Source of the DNA: Nymphaea colorata
Lineage: Eukaryota > Streptophyta > Magnoliopsida > Nymphaeales > Nymphaeaceae
Reading direction: 5' to 3'
DNA: 64,000 nt
Assembly: GCF_008831285.2 (NCBI RefSeq)
Contig: NC_045150.1
Location: 9,374,001 to 9,438,000, forward strand
Shown: positions 36,301 to 50,200 of the stretch, piece by piece
Layout: each line of letters opens with the position of its first letter
Numbering within the stretch: position 1 is the first letter of the stretch
Position numbers and translations under genes: made by a program
The notes under the pieces: model-generated
Seen by the model: only the letters and a program-made list of their open reading frames with translations
Databases searched by the model: none
Told to the model about the DNA's origin: nothing

Positions 36301-38050
36301 TTTCCTAACTATTTTATTATATAGGACCTTGCTTTGAGGATGATGACTGGAACGTGTGAAGACAAGAGTGGTCTATACCACCTTAGAGTTCCTTCACATC
36401 TTCCAGTAGGTCTTGTTTCTTAAAGAACCCTTGACATTTTGCATGCTCAGTCTTGGAGATCCCTCTAGAAAACAAATGAGTTTCTTTTGTGATTATGATA
36501 GAAATATTTCCATGAATACAAACAATATATGTGCTGTTTGCCCACAAGAAAAGCAAACTTCCCTTCCTTCTACCTTGAGTGAAATTTCTTCAATAAAACC
36601 GTTTGATTTAATTCACTATGATATATGAGCTCTTTACCCACACACTTCCTTAATAGGAGCATTCTTCTTAACAACCATAGATGATTATACAAGGTATACA
36701 TGGTATTTAATGAGACAAAAGATTGAAACCCTGGATTACTAAAGATCATAGTTGTCTTGGCACTGAGCAATGGAATGGCGTTGGAGTTGAATGAAAGCAT
36801 CAGCAAGTTGCAAGAGCTCTTCGTTTCAAAGCAATCTACCATTAAAATTTTGGGGTGAATGCCTTCTTACAACCACATATCTAATAAACCGAACTCCAAC
36901 ACTTAAAGTCCTCTGGAGTGTCCTTTAAAAAAGAAACAATATTATGCTCGTCTAGAAGTTTACAGGTGTTTGGGTAATGCCACAAATTACAATATCACAA
37001 AAATCAAATTTGATCCTTGAGTAAAAAAATGTGTTTTTATTGGACATGCTTATGGACAAAAATCATATGTAGTCTCTGATTTGAAAAGCATGAAGTTCTT
37101 ACAAGCAAAGATATTGTATCTCTTGAATAAATATTTCCTCGTCATAATTCAAAAAGTTCATCGTTTGAACTAGTCCTGTAACTCCTAGATTTGAATAATG
37201 GTGTCATGTTGAATCCTTTAAGTCCAAGTGAACCGAACTCTCTTGGAATAGAAACTGAACCTCAAGAACCAAGTCCAAATCAAACTGTTGAGGATACTTC
37301 AACCACAACTCCAGATTTGAGCTCTTCTATGCCCAATGAAAATCAAGCTAACATATTGCCTCAAGCTTATGAAGATCTGGCTCAAAGAGAATGAAGACCT
37401 TCGGCTCATCGAAGGGATTTCTACTGCTCAAACTTCACCTATTTCAAAGTCCATTTCAAGCATTCTACTGGTTTTCAATTGATGAAATACATTCCTTTCG
37501 AAATATTCTATCCATGTCATAAAACTGTTCCTTGTTGCCGCAGAAGATGGATCCAATCACATATGAACTAGCTATACAAAAAATATGGTTGGAAAGAGGC
37601 AAGGTTAAATGAAGTCAAAGCATTGGAAGAAAACCCTATGTAGTCAGTGAGTAAGCCTTCCCATGGTGTTAAACTAATAGGCTATAAGTGGATTTACAAA
37701 ATCAAACAGAAAGCAAATAGTTCAATAAAAAGCTACAAGGCAAGATTGCAAGGCTTATTGCCAACGGATATGCATAAAAAGATGATTAAACTACATAAAA
37801 ACGTTTGCTCCTATATGGAACTTATTACTGTAAGGTGTCATTTATCAGTATCTGCAAAAAATTGGATTGTACACCAAATGGAAATGCGTAATGCTTCCTT
37901 GCATGAGGATTTGCGTGAACATGTTTACTTGACCTTGTGGTAAGGATATTCAAGAAGGGGAGAGAATGTTGTGCACAAACTATATCGCTCACCTTATGGT
38001 CATAAGCAGACATCAACACAATGGTTTGAGAAGTTTCAAAGGCGTCCTTG
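36300..38050 (+). mobile_element. Decayed Ty1-copia retrotransposon (integrase and RT pieces)
   Basis: Short blocks in several frames match copia polyproteins in order: a GAG-pre-integrase-like HLRVPSHLP block (36370-36410), integrase core pieces FDLIHYDIW and LTTIDDYTRYTW (36600-36710), [21 protein letters not shown] (36830-36900), a KCVFIGHAYGQK block (37030), then reverse transcriptase pieces GYKWIYKIKQKA (37680) and LYRSPYGHKQT (37980). Stops and frameshifts are frequent and no LTRs or target duplication were found. It is an old, incomplete copy with no coding capacity. Confidence 0.8.
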
Positions 38051-39546
38051 AATTCTTGATTTGAACAAGAAAAAACAGATTATTCCTCGCTTACTTTTTT
38101 GCTAACGAAATTTCTGTTGTGGCACGTTTGTCGTTTTTTCCTTCTCTTTTTTATTCATGTCTTGCTGCTTTCTACCTTCTCTTGAACAACTTCCAAGGTT
38201 GTTGCTTTCCTATCTAATTTGCCACGCAAGGGCGGTGTATTAAGTGGGCTTTGAGAGAATTTCCACCAAAGTTAGTGTATTCTCACCAGTTTCTTGACAA
38301 TCAGATGAAAGAATGTCATGGCTGTGAGCTGGTCAAACCTGTTCTGCTAAAGCCGCCAGTGTCATTTGAGACAATAAGATCGAATGTTTTACAAGACTGA
38401 TCTTCGAAGAAGATGCTTAGATTTCATCGATTTTGCTTCTCTGATTCTTTACTGCCTCTTGGGTATGTGCATTACCTCGCTCGCGGGGAACAGAGAAGGA
38501 AAACAGAAAGAAAGAAATAGAAGCTTTACGTGATAAAAAAAAAAAAAAGAGAAAGGAAAAGAACTAATCGTGCTTACACTAGGACAAAAAGGACAGAGAA
38601 GATGGATATGGAAACCAACACGTGGAAAAGATCGTTACAAAGAACTAATCGAACGGCAGATGAATAATGAAATCATCTGAAAATCAAAGGGCCATCACGG
38701 GGGAGCAAACCAATTTTTTTAGTTGTATCTAAGATTAATTTACGTTGCTTATAATCTTGAAGAATATTCTATATCCAGTTCTTGAAATGCTGAATTTGAT
38801 GAATCCGAAACGCGTACACTCCGTGCTCTGCTCATTCCTTTTTCGAGTATTTAAATGCGTTTGTTTAAATTCGAAACGGCCTGTGGCTGTTCTGGCCCGG
38901 AACATTCAGTCAAAACAAGCTTTTGATCTGATCGGTGAGGGCAGAAAGGAGCTTATCTCAAGGAATAAAGCAATTTGGAAAAAACACGATAAAGTTGAGG
39001 ATTTTCCCCTAGAAAGCGAACTTCAAACAACTAAGACGTTCTCTTGGACAGGCAAAGCACACACGTATGCGGAGAAAATGAAAGGGGGATGATTAAGGCG
39101 ATCAAATGAGGGAATGCCGACAGGGTTGAGACTTGAAAAAAAAAAAATCTTCAACTTGACAATTTTTACATTTTCCTTCTCAATGTCTGCTTATTTTAAC
39201 ACCTTTTACATTTCTTTCTTTCATCTGCCAACCACTGGGGAAAAACTTCAAAAATCTGAAACAGCAACCTAGGAAGTGGTCAGCCTGAAAAAATACAAGA
39301 CGTCCCAGAGATGGTAGAAAATGGTAAGATGAATACGAAAGGAATAAGCTAAAAACATGCCACAACAGAAATTTGATTAGAAAATCTGGCAAGTTTCTTT
39401 CCCGAACACTTTCCCGTTAGGCCCGATGGTGGAGGCCACTACAAAGACCAGATCAACCAGGGACGTCAGACTCGCTGTTAGCATGGGACAGGCAATACTA
39501 TACACAAAGAAGAACAGACAATTGAATCGGACACACCACAAAAGCA
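38051..39546. other. Intergenic; 3' flank of LRB-like gene A
   Basis: No supported gene. The part from about 39180 to 39546 contains the probable 3' UTR of the minus-strand gene; its GATGGTAGAAAATGG motif near 39310 recurs at the matching place (46988) downstream of the paralogue. Confidence 0.5.
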
Positions 39547-42500
39547 TCACTGGAGCAGCAGCTGCCGGACGGTCAGCTCGGCCCTCAGGTGCAGGGTGCC
39601 GTTGATGAAGTAAGGGCTGTCCTCTGCCATGAATGACCTCCAAGGAATGCCGAACAAGTTCCGGTAGCCCACTGCCTTACCACCATTGAACGTATAGTTC
39701 CCCCTGTACTTGCTCCCAAAGTCGCACGTTGGCTTTGATCGTGCAGCAAACTCATAATCAACTGCAACACTGACGATGCCCTTTTCCTGCATGCCGAGAA
39801 AGAGGCCAAAGCAGTGGAAGGAGCTCTGCTGGTCCATGTTACAATGGGCTGAGAGAAAGAAACCGTGGCCGCCCAAGTGAAATGCCTGAGAGTAGACCCG
39901 GCCGGACGGAAAGAGAAGCTCGCACTCTTCGTGCTTGAGATCGAGATAGACCACGCATTGCTGGTAAGGGACATCAAACTCGACGACCTTAACAGGACGG
40001 TACTTGTAAGCACGCTCTGTGAAACGCTTATTGGAAAACTCCTCAGAGACCAGCAGACGCTGCCGGTGAGGCGTTTCTGCCTTGAAGAAGAGGGCGTCCA
40101 GGACGACCTTGGAGGTGAGGTCAGTGTCCATGTCGCTGCAGGTGAGGACTTTCTTCAGCTTACGGCTGCTCATGTTGGGAAAACGGATGAGGCGACTGAG
40201 GCGTGAGCCCAGGACCTCTCGTCTCTCTTCAAGGTTTGGGTACTGCGCCCGAGCCCACTTCAGGACAAAATCAAAAACTGCATCCTCTGATGCAACTTGG
40301 AGATCGTCACTTGACAGTATCGCCTCTATGCCAGACAACGGCAAATTCATGATTTCTTCCTGGTGCCTGTGTACAAAATTTCCCAGCAATGAACAAATAC
40401 TAGTCATTCCAACTGTGTGTGTGTGTGTGAGACTTACTTCGATAGGTCCTTGAACCGTTTGGCAAGGAATTGCTTAGCAGCATCCGTCAAAGGTTGGACT
40501 GCATCTGCCATCAATACAGTGGAAGGAAGTTCAAGAAATAGAAGGGCAGATTCTGGAGTCATGGGGAGGTTCCGCAGCACTGTACTGCAATAGCGCATGC
40601 AAGAAGCAACCTCAAACTTGTCTGCGGCCATGAGGATATCTAGTAGTGCAGGAGGAGATGTGGTTGCTATCTTCTCACTGTACATATGGTTTAGAAGACC
40701 CATAACAGCATCTTCCTCTGGTCCAGTTCAATAGAAAAACAGAATCAGCGTTTGACTAAAACAGGAAAAAAATGTGCTCTGGAGGGTAAATAGAGCAAAA
40801 ATTATGGACTCGACCAAGGGGCTCATGGAACAAGGAAAAGGATCAGTAGGTAGGATGGACCAAGCCGTACGGTAAGTGATAAATCTCGGGCTCAAATGCC
40901 ATGCCTTAGTCCAGGTTGACTATCAAAACCCAGAATGAAGGAACTAGAGGAAGAAAGACACCCAAAAGGCTTGGTGGTTAGAAAATCGTGATACAGTAGT
41001 ATTTGCTTTCATGGAGGCTCAGATCATTTGAAGCCTGGTTTGCAGTGGCATTCAGCAATCCAGTATCCAGGACATCTCTGTAGTTGATTTTCAGGTTGAC
41101 ATCTCTGAAATCACAAATGAACCAACCTTAGCACCAATAGTGCCAACCAATGTTATAAAAGACATAGCGTATCGTGTATCGGTTGGGCCGACCTATACAC
41201 CGTATCGTAACGTATCGTAAATGTAGTGTAACGTATCATAAATTAGTTTTTTAATTCAAAAAAATATTTAAAAACAAAAAAATAGAAAAAAATCGGTAAA
41301 ATCAGGAAAAGCAAAAAATCAATTAAAAAAGTCATGTTTTATATATATTAAAAAAACTCATCACATCATTCATAAGCCATAATATATTAACAACAGTGAA
41401 CATTTAGAAATGACAAATAAGAAATTCGTAACAACATAATAAACATCCATCAGAACTTTAAAGTTTAAACTTTAAAGTGTTTTAGATTACATTACAAGTT
41501 TGCAACAAATAATATATTATGATTATCATCAATCAAGTTCCCATCATCCCCACGGGCCATGAGTAAACCTACGTTCTCCTCTAAATCGACAACTTATCAC
41601 ATAAATGGGTGATTTTTGTAGAAAAACTAGTAAAATTTCCCCTCTAACAACTTTTAGACATGTTTAGAAAGAGGGAGAAAAAAGCTTTTTTGTAAAAAAC
41701 CACAAAAAATAAATTTATCCCTGTATCGTACGATACGGGGGTGTATCAGGGCGTATCGTACAATATGGCCCCCGTATCGCACGATACGGCCGATACACCT
41801 ACGATACACAAGCGTATTGTAGGCATATCGTATAGGTTTTTCAAACCTATAAGATACGTATCGCACGATACGGGCCCGTATCGTGCGATACGGATAACAC
41901 TGGTGCCAACAGGTGGAGGAAGCATGTCGGCATTATTTTCTAGAAGGAGGTTTCAACAATTGGAACAAAGCCAGATAACAATGAAAAACTGTGGATGAAG
42001 TAACAATCAACTACGACTCGAGACAAAATTGGCCCGAGAAAACCTAATGATTACCACCAAAAATACACATATTATTAAATGTATGACATGGGAAGCAGAC
42101 GGTACCTGATGCACTAATTCGAAGCGTCACATCTCGCTGTTCCGACTCTTTCATACCATTTGAGAAAAGCTTGAAGAAAGAAAGAAAAGATAGAAACAAG
42201 TTCGGCGTTAAACTAAGAGATGAAAGGAAAGATAACAAGGTTATAAAAACAGATAAACATGTACTCACTTTGTAAAAAAAAGGACTCTTCCGAGCTAAAA
42301 CTGCAGAACTTATATGCATTTCTCTTACTCTCATCACCAATGAACAATCCATGCTATTGCTCCATGATGAGTACTTAAGCAAACCATCCTCACCTTTACA
42401 TGATGACACCAGAACCATTAATACAAGAATTGGCAAACTACAAGAAAGAGACTTTGTTTAACATCAGAAAAGAAAAAGTGCTAAGACCAAGTCATGGGAA

Positions 42501-45371
42501 TTTAAAACTTAAAAGTGCTAACAATCACAAAGTCAAAGCTAGTAAACAACAGATTCTAGAAGCCTACTCAATAGACTAACGCAAACAGTATCCTTCAAGC
42601 ATGTCTAATCAGTAATCAACTTTCATTGTGCAACAAGAAATGAAATGATATAGCATGTAGAATTTTAAACTTAAAATTTATGTAATGCAGTGATCACTAG
42701 CAACACTCTCCAATAACAGACTCATTAATATATCATCTCTTACATTTACTTCGTATGGCTAAGCAAATATGACAATTATCAACGAGTATCTACATTCATA
42801 AGGCATTGAAATATCCAAAATACATCAATCAAAATGCTCAGGTACTATAATAAGGTTGCCAAACTGAAAACAAAATTAAAACACAACATAGGAAATGAAG
42901 CAGGAAGTGAAGAACAATGCTGAACCAGCATGACCATCACATGCAAGCAAATCTCAATAGTAAAACTCGAAATGCTAATACCTCCTTGAGGGGATTCGTC
43001 CATCATTGCCACAGCTTCTTCATCTTGATTTTCCAATCCCAATCCATCGTCAAAATCTGGATGATTGGTTGAAGCTGAATAGTCAAGTTGTATGGCTAAT
43101 TCTGCCATTCATTCAATTTGACAATCCATATCATGTGGAACACCATCAAGAACAGTAAAGCAGGAAATAATAGAACTCAGAATGAAAACTACCATAAGCT
43201 ACAGAACAAATACACATGACAAAGAACCATCTGTTGAATTCCTATAAAAGTCAACCCTTGCTATGTAAGCAGTTGAATTAACAAAATCAGTGAACCTCCT
43301 TCTAATTTGGATGCAACCAGGATGATTTGGTCACGAGCAGGATAATCCTGACTAAGGTTTTATCCATCCAAACTCGACCATGTCTGGCACATGCTAGGAT
43401 GTGTCAGATACCTAAGCATGTATGATACACCCCTGCCATACAGATAGGAAGGATGTAATGGAACTATGTGTCTCATACTGCAAATAACATTTGAACTGGC
43501 CAAACAGCAATTCAGTCTGGTATTCCATTTCTAGTATTGTTCCTGAAACAGGGTTACAAGAAATCCACAAAAAGCTTTTGACTAATAGTCCAGAATCACC
43601 TTCATGAAATAATTTGATCAAATTCAAGAAATAAGATGTACTACTCGCCTTAATTTTTTTCTTTTTAAGCTTAAACAAATGAAGGCCAGTTCAAGTTTGA
43701 TTCCATCTTATTCATTATCTAAGAACTCGACTTGAGAACTCTGTCCAACACAAATCAACAACATTTTTGTTATCTTATACTCATACTAGATGGTTCCAAA
43801 CTCAAAAGACAGCAAAAGTAATGTGACCCTCAGGACACCGTTACCTTGAATGGTCACACTAAGGCATGAAGTGAAGTAGTCTAACATTATACAATTTTAT
43901 CTTTTGCACTCTCGTACTGAACGCTCACCAAGTAGCACCAATCACAATTGACATGTAATCGTTTCCCAGCGAGGCAAACAATCGAAAAAATGTAAAAGGA
44001 GATGGGAGGAGATAAGAAAAGACAGCAAACCATTTCATCCGAGACGCATGTCAATTACGTTGCCGGATATTATTAGGGGCTTCAAATCAAACTACTAAAA
44101 GAATAAGACAAACAAATGATTTTATAATAAAATATGGTTAAAATGATTGGAAAACCGGGTAAAAGAGAACCCAAAAAGGTAGACATGGAAGGAATTTAAA
44201 ATTCATTAAAGAGAAAAATAGGCTGCATTATAATTCCATTAAGGAAATAGTGGTTCCCGTTGTGAATTTTCTACTTCACTGGCGCGCGCGCACACGCAAG
44301 ATCAGTTGTGGAAGGGAAATTGGAAGGCACCTAATTCCTTCTCCTTATACAGGAAGCCAAAAAAGGAAAAAAAAAAAAGAAGGGGTTCCCTTTCACAACA
44401 AGACCAAAGGAATGAGAACCCTGGCCAATATTTTCTTCGTTATTAGATAAATAACGTGTCAAAAGGAGAAAAAAAAACAAGAAGGGAAACGGGACGAGAA
44501 GAAGGCAGCAAAAGATTGCCGTTCTATCAAATATCGTCATCAGAAAAAAATGCAAAGAACTTCCGTCGACCACAAGAAATAGGGGGGTGAATTACGGAAA
44601 TGAAACAAACCAGACATGTAAAACAACCGACAATCTGACAAGGAACGGAAGAATGCACAAGAAATAGGGGGGTGAATTACGGAAATGAAACAAACCAGAC
44701 ATGTAAAACAACCGACAATCTGACAAGGAACGGAAGAATGAACATGATAACGGAGAACCAAAAGAACAAAACAATTGCGTAGATGACAACGGAAAACAGT
44801 TGCAGGATATGGTATATACCTTACTACGTCACAAAGAATTCGCATAAAAACGTGAAATTTGGAAAACGTGCAATTTGGTAATGCATTTCTGGTATTCAAT
44901 GGAGGAAGCGATATTATTAGTTTTTTCTCTACACCTATTCAATTTCTTCTGATGTTTTAAAAAAACGAAAGATCAAAACGAAGACATCAAGCAAGGCGTA
45001 GGAAACCCTAAGAGGCGAAGAAGGAAAACGGAACTCTCGCGGCACTGCAGGGAACAAATAGAACCGAGAAGCGACAAGCTGGAACCGGAAACCACGAAAC
45101 CCGAAGAAATGGAAACGGAACCCGCACCTTTCTCGCGCTTGATCTCATCCCGCCGGCGTTTCCGATTCCTCGCCCATTCCGAGATGCTGAGGCAGGTCTC
45201 GTCATCCACGTTGTTCTCCGAGGTGCCACCGACGATCTCCAGCCTGAGAACTCGATCGGAGAAGTTCGGGTCATTGAACGCGAACGCGAAGTCCATGTCG
45301 CCGGACCGATCGCCGGCCGGCTCGGACTCCATCAGGGCACCAGGATCGAAGAGATCCACTCCCACCTTCAT
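39547..45371 (-). CDS. LRB/POB1-type BTB-BACK protein, copy A
   Basis: Six exons on the minus strand: 45128-45371, 42982-43101, 42269-42393, 42106-42169, 40438-40717 and 39547-40366, all GT-AG and in phase, 550 residues. The family (Arabidopsis LIGHT-RESPONSE BTB / POB1) acts as nuclear substrate receptors of CUL3 ubiquitin ligases, targeting phytochromes and PIF factors. The N-terminus [16 protein letters not shown] and [19 protein letters not shown] are family hallmarks. [14 protein letters not shown] near residue 69 is a likely nuclear signal. BTB spans about 135-250 ([35 protein letters not shown]), BACK about 255-350 ([17 protein letters not shown]), then a conserved C-terminal domain ending [13 protein letters not shown]. 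No broken residues. Copy B lies 1.9 kb upstream in its transcription direction. Confidence 0.93.
41148..41902. mobile_element. hAT-like non-autonomous element with CGTATCG repeats
   Basis: Flanked by a perfect 8-bp duplication GTGCCAAC (41140-41147 and 41903-41910). Ends read CAATGTTAT and, inverted, CAGTGTTAT. Both arms are full of CGTATCGTACGATACG-type palindromes; the middle is AT-rich. It lies in the intron between BTB exons 42106-42169 and 40438-40717 of LRB-like gene A. No such element is seen in the corresponding intron of copy B. Confidence 0.88.
44571..44741. repeat. 86-bp tandem duplication in LRB-A intron 1
   Basis: A unit containing AGGGGGGTGAATTACGG (44581 and 44667) is repeated with almost no change in the first intron of copy A. 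Confidence 0.9.
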
Positions 45372-45408
45372 AATCCCCTTTCCTGTCCCTTCCAGCCTCG
45401 AAGAAACC

Positions 45409-45417
45409 CTAGAGCAT
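45409..45417 (-). promoter_or_regulatory. Two-codon upstream ORF of LRB-like gene A
   Basis: The presumed 5' leader contains ATGCTCTAG, a start codon followed by one sense codon and a stop, ending 37 nt before the main ATG. The paralogue has ATGCACTAG at the same distance. Upstream ORFs this short usually lower or condition translation of the main frame. That the transcript includes this site is an inference. Confidence 0.6.
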
Positions 45418-45559
45418 GGAGAAGGAGTCCCTCTCCTGCTTCCGCAAAACCCTAATCCCCGACCGGAGCACAAGGATCAGACGATTTGCGGAAGCGCTCC
45501 GGAGAAGAGAACCGCAGAAAAGGCAACGACGACGGGAAGGTCCCGGCCGTGAATGCTTC

Positions 45560-47241
45560 ACTCCTTTTATAGACGATAAAAGTCTTGTCACCGGCTCGAA
45601 ACGCCCCTGAGTTGGCCTGCGTCGGACGAACTTGGGTCTGCTTGCCACGTGGATGAATCTTAACCCTTCAGTTTTATCAGCGCTGGACAAAAGACCAACC
45701 GGAGCCGTCCGATCGACAGTTGGTCAACTCCCATGTAACCGGACCCGGAAAACTTCATCACGTGTTAAAAACGGCCGAACGAGGACGAAAGCAGATTGGG
45801 AGAGAATTTGACGAATAAAAAACGGCTGATCTCTTCTTTCTTTTCTTTATTTTTTAAAATAAAAGTCAATCTTTTTTTTTTGCATTAAAAAAAGAAAAAC
45901 TATTTTGGTCGTAAAGGATTTTGTAGCTTTCGTTGACGTAGCTAAATAATTCGAGTCCGGACATTAAATTCAAAAAGGTTAAACGAATAACAGTTTACAA
46001 AAAGGATTCAAACTGTTCTTGTTTGTTTGAGCACGATCAATTCGAACTAGTTGTTTTGAACTGTCATTGTGAAATCGAACGAGAGTGGGAGATGAGGTGG
46101 AGATGGTAGGATGTGACTCGTGAAAAATTTGGAAACATTGATAAGAGGGACCGAATTGATTTGTTTTTATTGAAAATACTTTCTTTTATTATCACGGCGA
46201 CTTATTACTTTACATTCTTTGCTTTCGGGGTAATCTAGCTCTTGAGATTTCTGATTTCTGATATATTACAAAGACATGAAACTTTGTAGAAAACCAAAGA
46301 TGCAAGGGTTACGCTATAGATTTGTAAATATTGAATCTTAAAATTAATATACTTTTGTTCCCAATCAAAAGATTGGAAAACAAAAACAACACAAGACATG
46401 AGGTTTTTGAGTAACCCTTCTTTACATTGATGATCGGAAAATGAATATCGTGTTGTTTGATTTGGAGGGTTCACAAATTTCCAGCTAATCGTTCTAACCG
46501 CCAACAGGAGATCCTTGAAATTCTGAAAATGACATCACCATTTTGCCGATAATCTTCGCCTGAACTCCATTTTTCTCCTTCGCAAAAGTATTCGAGACTT
46601 CGGGTTTTTCTCTCTCTTTTGTTGTCTTTTCTCTGGCAAAATAACGAACTTTTTGTTGTTATCCTATTTTTGCTAGGCGGAGTCGCATGGATAGTACAAA
46701 CTACAAGGATATACAAGCATTTTTCAAATGATAAATATACTGTGCGAAATAGTTAATTGTTACAGAATTTTAACCACAATTAACAAAAGAGATGGAAGCA
46801 AAGTGCAAATCCCAGCTGATCATGGTGGTGGAGAGAAGGGAATGAATTTGAGAAAAAAGCCATTTATCAGTCGTATATAGATAGTTTAACTCTCAACGTA
46901 TGTATGCATATAGAAGACCGACGGCTACACGAATGAAGAATGTTCTCGCCAGAAGAAAGGAAAATACAAAGCCCGGACCTTCCGGACATGGTAGAAAATG
47001 GAGGGATAGAAACGAAGATGCTAGATACACAGAAATTTTTCATTAGAAATCTTAGAAGTTCCTTCCCATGTTCATCCCCTCCCATTGGGCGGACCTTGGA
47101 AAGTACTTTTAAGAGCACAACAACCAGGAACCTCTGCCTAGCTGTTAGCGAGCACCGGCGCCGCGGCAAATTCTGTACACAGACCCAAAAAAGAAAGAAA
47201 GAAAACGGAAAACAGACGCATCCCAAGGACTTGCAAGAGCA
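45560..47241. other. Region between the two LRB-like genes
   Basis: Contains the promoter of copy A (45420-~46100, GC-rich near the gene) and the 3' flank of copy B. No other gene is supported. Confidence 0.5.
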
Positions 47242-50200
47242 TCACTGGAGCAGCAACTGTCTCACGGTGAGCTCCGCCCTCAGGTGGAGGGTGCCATTGA
47301 TGAAGTAAGGGCTGTCCTCTGCCATGAACGACCTCCAAGGAATGCCAAACAAGTTCCGGTAGCCCACTGCCTTACCACCGTTGAACGTATAGTTCCCCCT
47401 GTACTTGCTCCCAAAATCGCATGCGGGCTTTGACCTAGCAGCAAACTCATAGTCGACTGCGACGCTGACGGAGCCCTTCTCCTGCATTCCCAGAAAGAGG
47501 CCGAAGCAGTGGAAGGAGCTCTGCTGGTCCATGTTACAATGGGCTGAGAGGAAGAAACCATGGCCCCCCAAGTGAAATGCCTGGGAGTAGACCCGGCCTG
47601 AGGGAAAGAGAAGATCGCATTCTTCGTGCTTGAGGTCGAGATAGACCACGCATTGTTGGTAAGGGACATCAAACTCGACGACCTTGATTGGTCGGTATTT
47701 GTAAGCACGCTCCGTGAAGCGCTTATTAGAAGACTCCTCGGAGGCCAGCAGCCGCTGCCGGTGAGGCGTTTCTGCCTTGAAGAAAAGGGCGTCCAGGACG
47801 ACCTTGGAGGCAAGGTCGGCATCCAGATCGTTGCAGGCGAGGACTTTCTTCAGCTTCCGGCTGGTCATGTTGGGGAAACGGATGAGGCGCCCCAGCCGGG
47901 AGCCCAGAACCTCTCGTCTCTCCTCGACTTTTGGGTACTGCAACCTAGCCCATTTCAGAACGAAATCAAAGACCGCATCCTCCGACGCAACTTGGAGTTC
48001 GTCGCTCGACAGTATTGCCTCTACGCCAGCCAACGGCAAATTCATAATTTCCTCCTGGTGCCTGCGAGCAAAATTTCCCAGAAAATGCGTAAATGATTAC
48101 ATGCTAGTCATTCCACAAGTTTCCTACTCTCTCCCTCTCCCTCTCCCTCTTACTTACTTGGAAAGGTCCTTGAAGCGCTTGGCAAGGAATTGTTTAGCAG
48201 CGTCTGTCAAAGGTTGGACTGCATCAGCCATCAAGACACTGGAAGGAAGCTCTAGATATAGAAGGGCGGATTCTGGAGTCATGGGGAGGTTCCGCAACAC
48301 CGTACTGCATTGGCGCATGCAGGAAGCAACCTCAAACTTGTCTGCAGCCATTAGAATGTCTAGGAGCGCGGGAGGAGATGTTGTTGTTACCTTCTCACTG
48401 TACATATAGTTCAGAAGTGCCATAACAGCTTCTTCCTCTGTTTCAATTCATGGAAAAGCTTAGGATCAGCATCCACGAAACCATGAAAAGAAAAGCGTTT
48501 TCAATTCCACTAGTCACTAGCCAGAGAAGGTGAATAAAACTAGCAAAGCAGAGGGATCAGACAAGCTAGTATCTACGTAAAGATCTTGGACTGAATTGCC
48601 TCCACGGCATCATCCAGGTTGACTATTCAAAACTCAAGAGAAGAAGAAAGATGCGGAAAAGGCTTACGGAATGAATGAAGTCTACAATATTATGAAAACC
48701 ACCAGGTTTTGAATTCCAGTAGTCACTAGGCAGAGAGTGAACAAGCAAAGGAGAGGGATCAAAGAAGCAAGGTGTACCCAGTATCTAGGGGAAGAAATCT
48801 TGGACTTAATTGCCTCCAAGTCATCATCCAGGTCGACTATTGAAAACTCGGGAGGAAGAAGGAAGAAAGATGCGGAAAAGGGCTTAGCAGTATGAAAGAC
48901 GTAGTACAATATTATCCTCGTACTGGAGGCTCAGATCATTTTGCAATGATATTTCAACCGCCCAGTATAGAGGATACCTCTGGCAGTTAGATTCGGGCCG
49001 CTGACTCTGAAATCACAAGGAACTGGCCTTAGCACCAGAAGCGCCAGCACTTGGAGGAAGCACATCAGCATTTTTCACCTAGATACTTTTTATAAGAACC
49101 ATGGCTTGAACTACCTGTGTCTAACAGCCATACGGCGCATCCAATCCCCACAACAACCCCAAAGTGCAAATTATGGAAGAATGGAATAACGGGAGTGAAA
49201 ATCAACTACTACTTCAGACAATAATGGCTTAAGGAATCCTACACGTTATTTTAAATGACATAAAATAGTGCGCACAACAATGCATTACCTGACGCATTAA
49301 TTCGTAATGTTACATCTCGTTGTTCAGATTCTTTCATACCATTCGAGAAAAGCTTCAGAGAAAAAGCAGATTAAAGAAGCTCCAGTTAGTTCAACAAGAA
49401 GCAGAAAGAAAAGACAAGTGTGCAATAAACTGAACAGAGTATAGTCGTATACTCACTTTGTAGAAAAAGGGACTCTTCTGAGCTAAGATTGCGGAACTGA
49501 TATGCATTTCTTTTACTTTCGTTACGATTGAACAGTCCATGCTCCATGATGAATCATTGCTAAGTGAACCATCCTCACCTTTGGAGAATAAACGCCACAA
49601 TATTAATGCAGGATAACTAAAAGTCGAAAATTACAAAAGAGAATATTTCGCAAGAGCAAGCCATCAAAGAAGTAACTTGCCATCAAATTCAATGCTGGCA
49701 TACAGTAGATTCTAGAAAGACTGCTTCAACCGAAAGGATGCCCCTAATGCAGACAGCTTCGATGAAGTCGTTTGCAAAATGATCGGAGGCAGAAATGCCA
49801 AATCAACTTCCCTTACAAAAAAGGAGTTGAGGTAGCATAGCTTATCAAACTTCAAGCACTAATTTGATATGGCAGGCACTGCTGTGTTCAAATTGGTTGG
49901 ATGCCTCCAAACACTGATCCAATACCCATTCTCAAGGCACATCGAGACTAGTAAAGGCACAGAGCTTACTTGGCTATTAGTTTTCTGTAGGTAAGGTGGA
50001 TTTTAAAAATATCCTGGTACATATATTAAGAAGCTAACTTCAAGGTTGCTAAAAATGGAGACAAAGTTGCAAAATAACACACAACACCGTAATTCAGTAA
50101 GAAGCAAAGAACAAGGCAGAAATCGCTAGACCATATCAGAGCTAAAGTTAATAAAGAAACTTGAAATATTTATACCTCCTGTAGGGGATTCTTCAATCAT

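Noticed and set aside
39585-40453. Long ORFs overlapping the last LRB exons in other frames and on the plus strand (same at 47280-48409)
   Set aside because: Shadow frames of a GC-rich, strongly conserved coding exon; the same shadows appear in both paralogues for that reason.
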